Below, one piece after another: positions 60,631-64,000 of a stretch of 64,000 nt of DNA (within the stretch, counting starts at the first letter, position 1; each line of letters starts with the position of its first letter). Source of the DNA: Planococcus citri (lineage: Eukaryota; Arthropoda; Insecta; Hemiptera; Pseudococcidae); contig NC_088681.1 of the NCBI RefSeq assembly GCF_950023065.1, positions 71,644,836 to 71,708,835 on the forward strand, in the 5' to 3' direction. Made by a program: the position numbers and the translations under genes. The notes beneath the pieces are model-generated. The model was not told the origin of the DNA, did no database searches, and worked only from the letters and a program-made list of their open reading frames with translations.

Positions 60631-62491
60631 AAGCAAAAAAATCGTCAAATTGAAGAAAAAAAACATAGGCGCTGCACGAAAAAAGTTGTCAAAGAAAGGT
60701 TGCTTTAAAAAATACGTGATAACCAAAAACCCGGCAAGACTGAAGAAAAAAATGTCATCGCTTTCACACAGGTCACACAGGTTGTAAAATTTGTCAACAA
60801 TTTTTAGGAAGAATGTAGTGTTTTTTTTTTCTGCAAGATGAAGCATCCAAGGTAGGCGAGCGTGTTTTTCATTTTGAAACCTTTCTTCAACTTCAATATA
60901 TAACAGTGCTTCGTAAACATCCGCATAAACTTTTCTCCTGAAGAACGTAACGACGACTGCAAAGAAGATCTACGAAGAATATAAGTATGCGTGTTGTTCG
61001 AAAAGCTAGTAGTTTGACCAAAAATTTCAGTTCTTCTCACTCTGATTGAAAATATGTAATATGAAACAACATCAATACTCATATTTTTTCATCATCTCCG
61101 GTGATCTAAGATCTATACGTATAATCGCAACTACAATAGCAACAGTGATTATTGATTATGTAGGTAAATACTATGTAGGTACCCGTAATAAGTTCTGTTT
61201 TGAACGAATAAATTAATCATAAATTGAAGCAAACTGCACTGTCGAGTATTGACAGTTGTTTCTTGTCTTATTCGTTCTTCGTTCATCAGTTTTCCTTGCT
61301 AACCTGAAAGAATTTTTCACACAAAGTACCAACACTAGTCAGAATAATATGAGATTATCGTAATTCAGTTTCGTTAATTCAATTCCAACCGGTGTTTCTA
61401 ATTGAATTAATCATAGCCAGTCAGTAGTCACTAAATTAAAATTAAAATTAAAATTATAAGCAAGAAGGTAAGGTAAGGTATAATATGTATATGTATAATT
61501 AATTCTCATCATGATGAATCGCATAATCGAATCGATCCTTCAATTCAATAGGAAATTTTCCCGCTTTTAATATTTCTCAGGAATACTCACCAGTCACCAA
61601 GTTATTTTCAAATTTTTCATTCAAAAAAAAAAAAAAAAAAGTCGAGCTTGGTCGAGCGGTGAACCGGTGAGTGCCGATTGGGCGATTGGTGAACGGATCA
61701 AACGGATGCGTAAGAAAAAGAATCATATAGGCCATCTCGTATTGTGAATTGTTACGCATCCCGCGTTCAAAAAGAAAAATCGCATCAATGCGCAACAACA
61801 ACAAACTTCACTTTTGATAAGGAGAGAAGAGATAAAAACAAAACTCGACTCGACTCGACTCGAATACTCGAATGAATGAAATGATGAAAACTTGAAGGAA
61901 AAGAGTGCTCGAGTACTCGATGAAAAAAAGTTATGAAAATTAGTCGAGGTAGAACGAGTAGTTGGCCATGACTCGATTGCGGAGCGAGTAGCGACAGAAT
62001 GCGAGAAAAATCCCAAAGACGAGTTCGGTTATCGGTGAACTTGACTCATTGAAAAACATTCTCACTCTCGCAGCTGGTATTGTTCTGATCTTTGTGATTC
62101 GGGTAAAGTACCTAGTACCTACTACCTACGCATAAGCATAAATATTGTACGCGTACTCGCGTAGTATTGCATAATATTCTCAATAGACATTTTCTTCGGG
62201 TTCGTTGCATCGCGTCGCGTCGCCGCGCCTAATATTTACGAGTACTTGTACTTTCAGAGTACGGAGTAGTACCTACTACCTACCACTATCTTTCCTCTTC
62301 TACGAGAACACAAATAGCTAGCTGTACGTACATGTTGTTGACGTTGTAGCTTGTAGCTATACACCTATAGACATACTCGTAATATCTACGAACGTAAATT
62401 AATCGTTACAGTAGCGCTAGCAATTACTGCGAGTATTATTAATTAATCATCGATTATAACGTTTTATTTTTCCGAAGCGAACGCGTCGAAA
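60631..62491. other. Intergenic DNA before AMDHD2
   Basis: AT-rich with no supported gene. Contains an A run at 61622-61640, a (GACTC)n run near 61842-61865, and the promoter and leader region of AMDHD2. Confidence 0.45.
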
Positions 62492-63486
62492 ATGGCGAAA
62501 AATAACGAATTGGTCAGATTTGAAAACTGCAAAATACTGAGAAACGGCGCCATCGAAACGGACGACTATTTGTACGTGAGAAACGGCAAAATCCAAGACC
62601 AAATGAAATTATATTTCGACGAAAAAATTGAACCGGACAAGAGAATCGATTGCAAAGGTGCTTTACTCTCGGCCGGATTGTTGGATGTTCAAGTAAACGG
62701 TGAGAGCGTCATTATGTCCGCATACAATCGTACATACATACATACGTATTCGTATTTTTCCTTACGCCACGTTTCGGCTTGTATTATGTAAGTAGCCTAG
62801 CTCGTAGCTCGTAGCTTGTACTTTGACATTTGCGCTTTTTCAGGCGGCTTCGGTATAGACTTTTCTTTCAACGAGAGTAACGTAGAAGAAGGATTGAATA
62901 TGGTTGCTAATGGTATTTTGCAATTCGGAGTGACGGGCTTTTGTCCCACTTTGGTCTCTTCTCATCCGGACACTTACAGAAAGGTGGTAAAAACGGCGCG
63001 GCGGGCGGCGCGTTGATTAATGTTACTCGTAGGTATTAGCGTATTACGGATTTATAGTGTTATAATTGACAATTTTGTCGACTCCGACTCGCGCAGGTTC
63101 TTCCCAGAATGGGTGAGACAACGGGCGCCATCAATTTAGGAATTCACTTGGAAGGCCCTTTCATTAACGCCGATAAAGTCGGCGCACACGCCAAAGGACA
63201 TCTCCGCAATTTAAGCCGCGTGCGTTGGTCGTATTATTTCTCATAATTAGACGCATTTTCAATTTCAATTACAAATTATACGAGTACCTATTTATGTATA
63301 ATACGATGTACTCGACGCTATTTTCTAAAATACAAATATCGTTAACAATTGAATAGGGTATGAACAGTGTTTTGGAAACGTACGGAAATCTGGATAATGT
63401 AAAAATCATGACTATCGCGCCCGAAGTGGACGGAGCGTTGGAAACCATCAAAAGTTTAACGCAGAGCGGCATCGTCGTGTCAATCG
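62492..63486 (+). CDS. AMDHD2: N-acetylglucosamine-6-phosphate deacetylase (AMDHD2/NagA), 3' partial
   Basis: Cytosolic amidohydrolase that converts GlcNAc-6-phosphate to GlcN-6-phosphate plus acetate, feeding salvaged amino sugar back into the hexosamine pathway. Exons: 62492-62699, 62844-62983, 63097-63219, 63357-63486; the next donor is at 63487 and the following exon lies beyond the window. The visible 200 residues are about half of the usual 400. Motifs: LSAGLLDVQVNGGFGIDFS (family DxQxNG), GVTGFCPTLVSS, LGIHLEGPFIN (Glu is a metal ligand), KVGAHAKGHLR, and MTIAPEVDGALETI. The start ATG follows GCGTCGAAA and is the first in frame. The donor at 62984 was chosen over one three bases later because it restores the family spacing YRKVLPRM. 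TACTCGTA-type words occur in the introns. Confidence 0.95.
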
Positions 63487-64000
63487 GTACGCAACAAGTA
63501 AAATACAAATATCATTCGTACGTTCTGTAGTCTGTGTCTGTACTGTAGGTAAGGTACTCGATCTTAATACGCTATAGGTATACAGTATACACTATACACT
63601 ATACAGTATAAATAATTACGTAGAATGTAGTCTGCTAAATGGTAAATTATGGTGAAAAAAATCTCACTGCCTAGGCCTATCGTAATTTCAATTGGCGCAT
63701 TCGAAAAGTACGAGTAGATAGCGTAGCAATTAAAAGCATTTAACAACTTTAACGACGAGTGACGAGTGGTACGTGGTACGTGGTCGAGTACCTACCGCCG
63801 CCGCAGCAGCAGCAGCAGCAGGAGCGCCAGGTGCGCGAGATTACGCGAGTAGGTAAACTGCATATAAAGACAAAACCACACAAACAAAGAGCCAAAGCAA
63901 AAAGGATGAAATGACGTGGAAAAAATAACCAACAGTGTAGCGTCGCTTCATTAAATACTCAAAAGCGTCGAATATTTCGTTATTCGAGTACCGGAGTACG
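63487..64000 (+). other. Intron of AMDHD2 running to the window end
   Basis: Non-coding, with a (CAG)n run at about 63800-63820 and several TACGAGTA words. No further AMDHD2 exon (a GHS-type histidine motif would be expected) was found before the end. Confidence 0.6.

Overview
The window is eukaryotic nuclear DNA. Its genes are split by many short introns with GT/AG borders, and their products are animal proteins with insect-type features. It looks like a piece of an arthropod genome, most likely an insect. A sternorrhynchan hemipteran such as a scale insect or mealybug is my guess from the texture of the intergenic DNA, but nothing here proves it.

Layout: (1) 0-3.6 kb holds two convergent housekeeping genes: the 3' end of TRAPPC10 (+, ends 2520) and a complete POMP gene (-, 3529-2872). 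(2) 5.06-9.54 kb is a complete 14-exon TRIM-NHL gene closest to mei-P26 (+), with a T-rich tail. (3) 12.07-15.06 kb is a 7-exon secreted GH20 beta-N-acetylhexosaminidase (+). (4) 15-31.4 kb has no gene I can support; it carries MITE copies, simple repeats and a very frequent TACGAGTA/TACTCGTA motif. (5) 31.46-33.35 kb is a two-exon leucine-rich-repeat surface or secreted protein (+) with an unusually GC-rich exon. (6) 33.4-47.5 kb is again gene-poor, with another MITE and a dispersed repeat. (7) 53.18-47.58 kb is a complete 15-exon TMTC O-mannosyltransferase gene (-). (8) 56.3-54.7 kb is a GC-rich, Cys/Pro/Ala-rich ORF of unknown function (-). (9) 57.28-60.63 kb holds two adjacent tandem arrays: a 315-bp palindromic monomer in a 944-bp higher-order unit, and then a ~405-bp monomer. 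(10) 62.49 kb to the end is the 5' half of AMDHD2, N-acetylglucosamine-6-phosphate deacetylase (+), running off the window.

The genes do not form an operon or an obvious pathway. Two touch amino-sugar metabolism: GH20 releases GlcNAc from chitin or glycans, and AMDHD2 deacetylates GlcNAc-6-phosphate. TMTC and TRAPPC10 both work in the secretory pathway. I read this as ordinary gene neighbourhood rather than a cluster. The least explained material is the repeat landscape (palindromic higher-order satellite, hexamer-derived dispersed motif, MITEs) and the GC-rich orphan ORF.

Exon borders were derived by hand from GT/AG sites, reading-frame continuity and remembered family sequence. All multi-exon models given here join in frame. 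Family-level calls are firm; exact paralogue names (mei-P26, TMTC number, hexosaminidase class) are less so.
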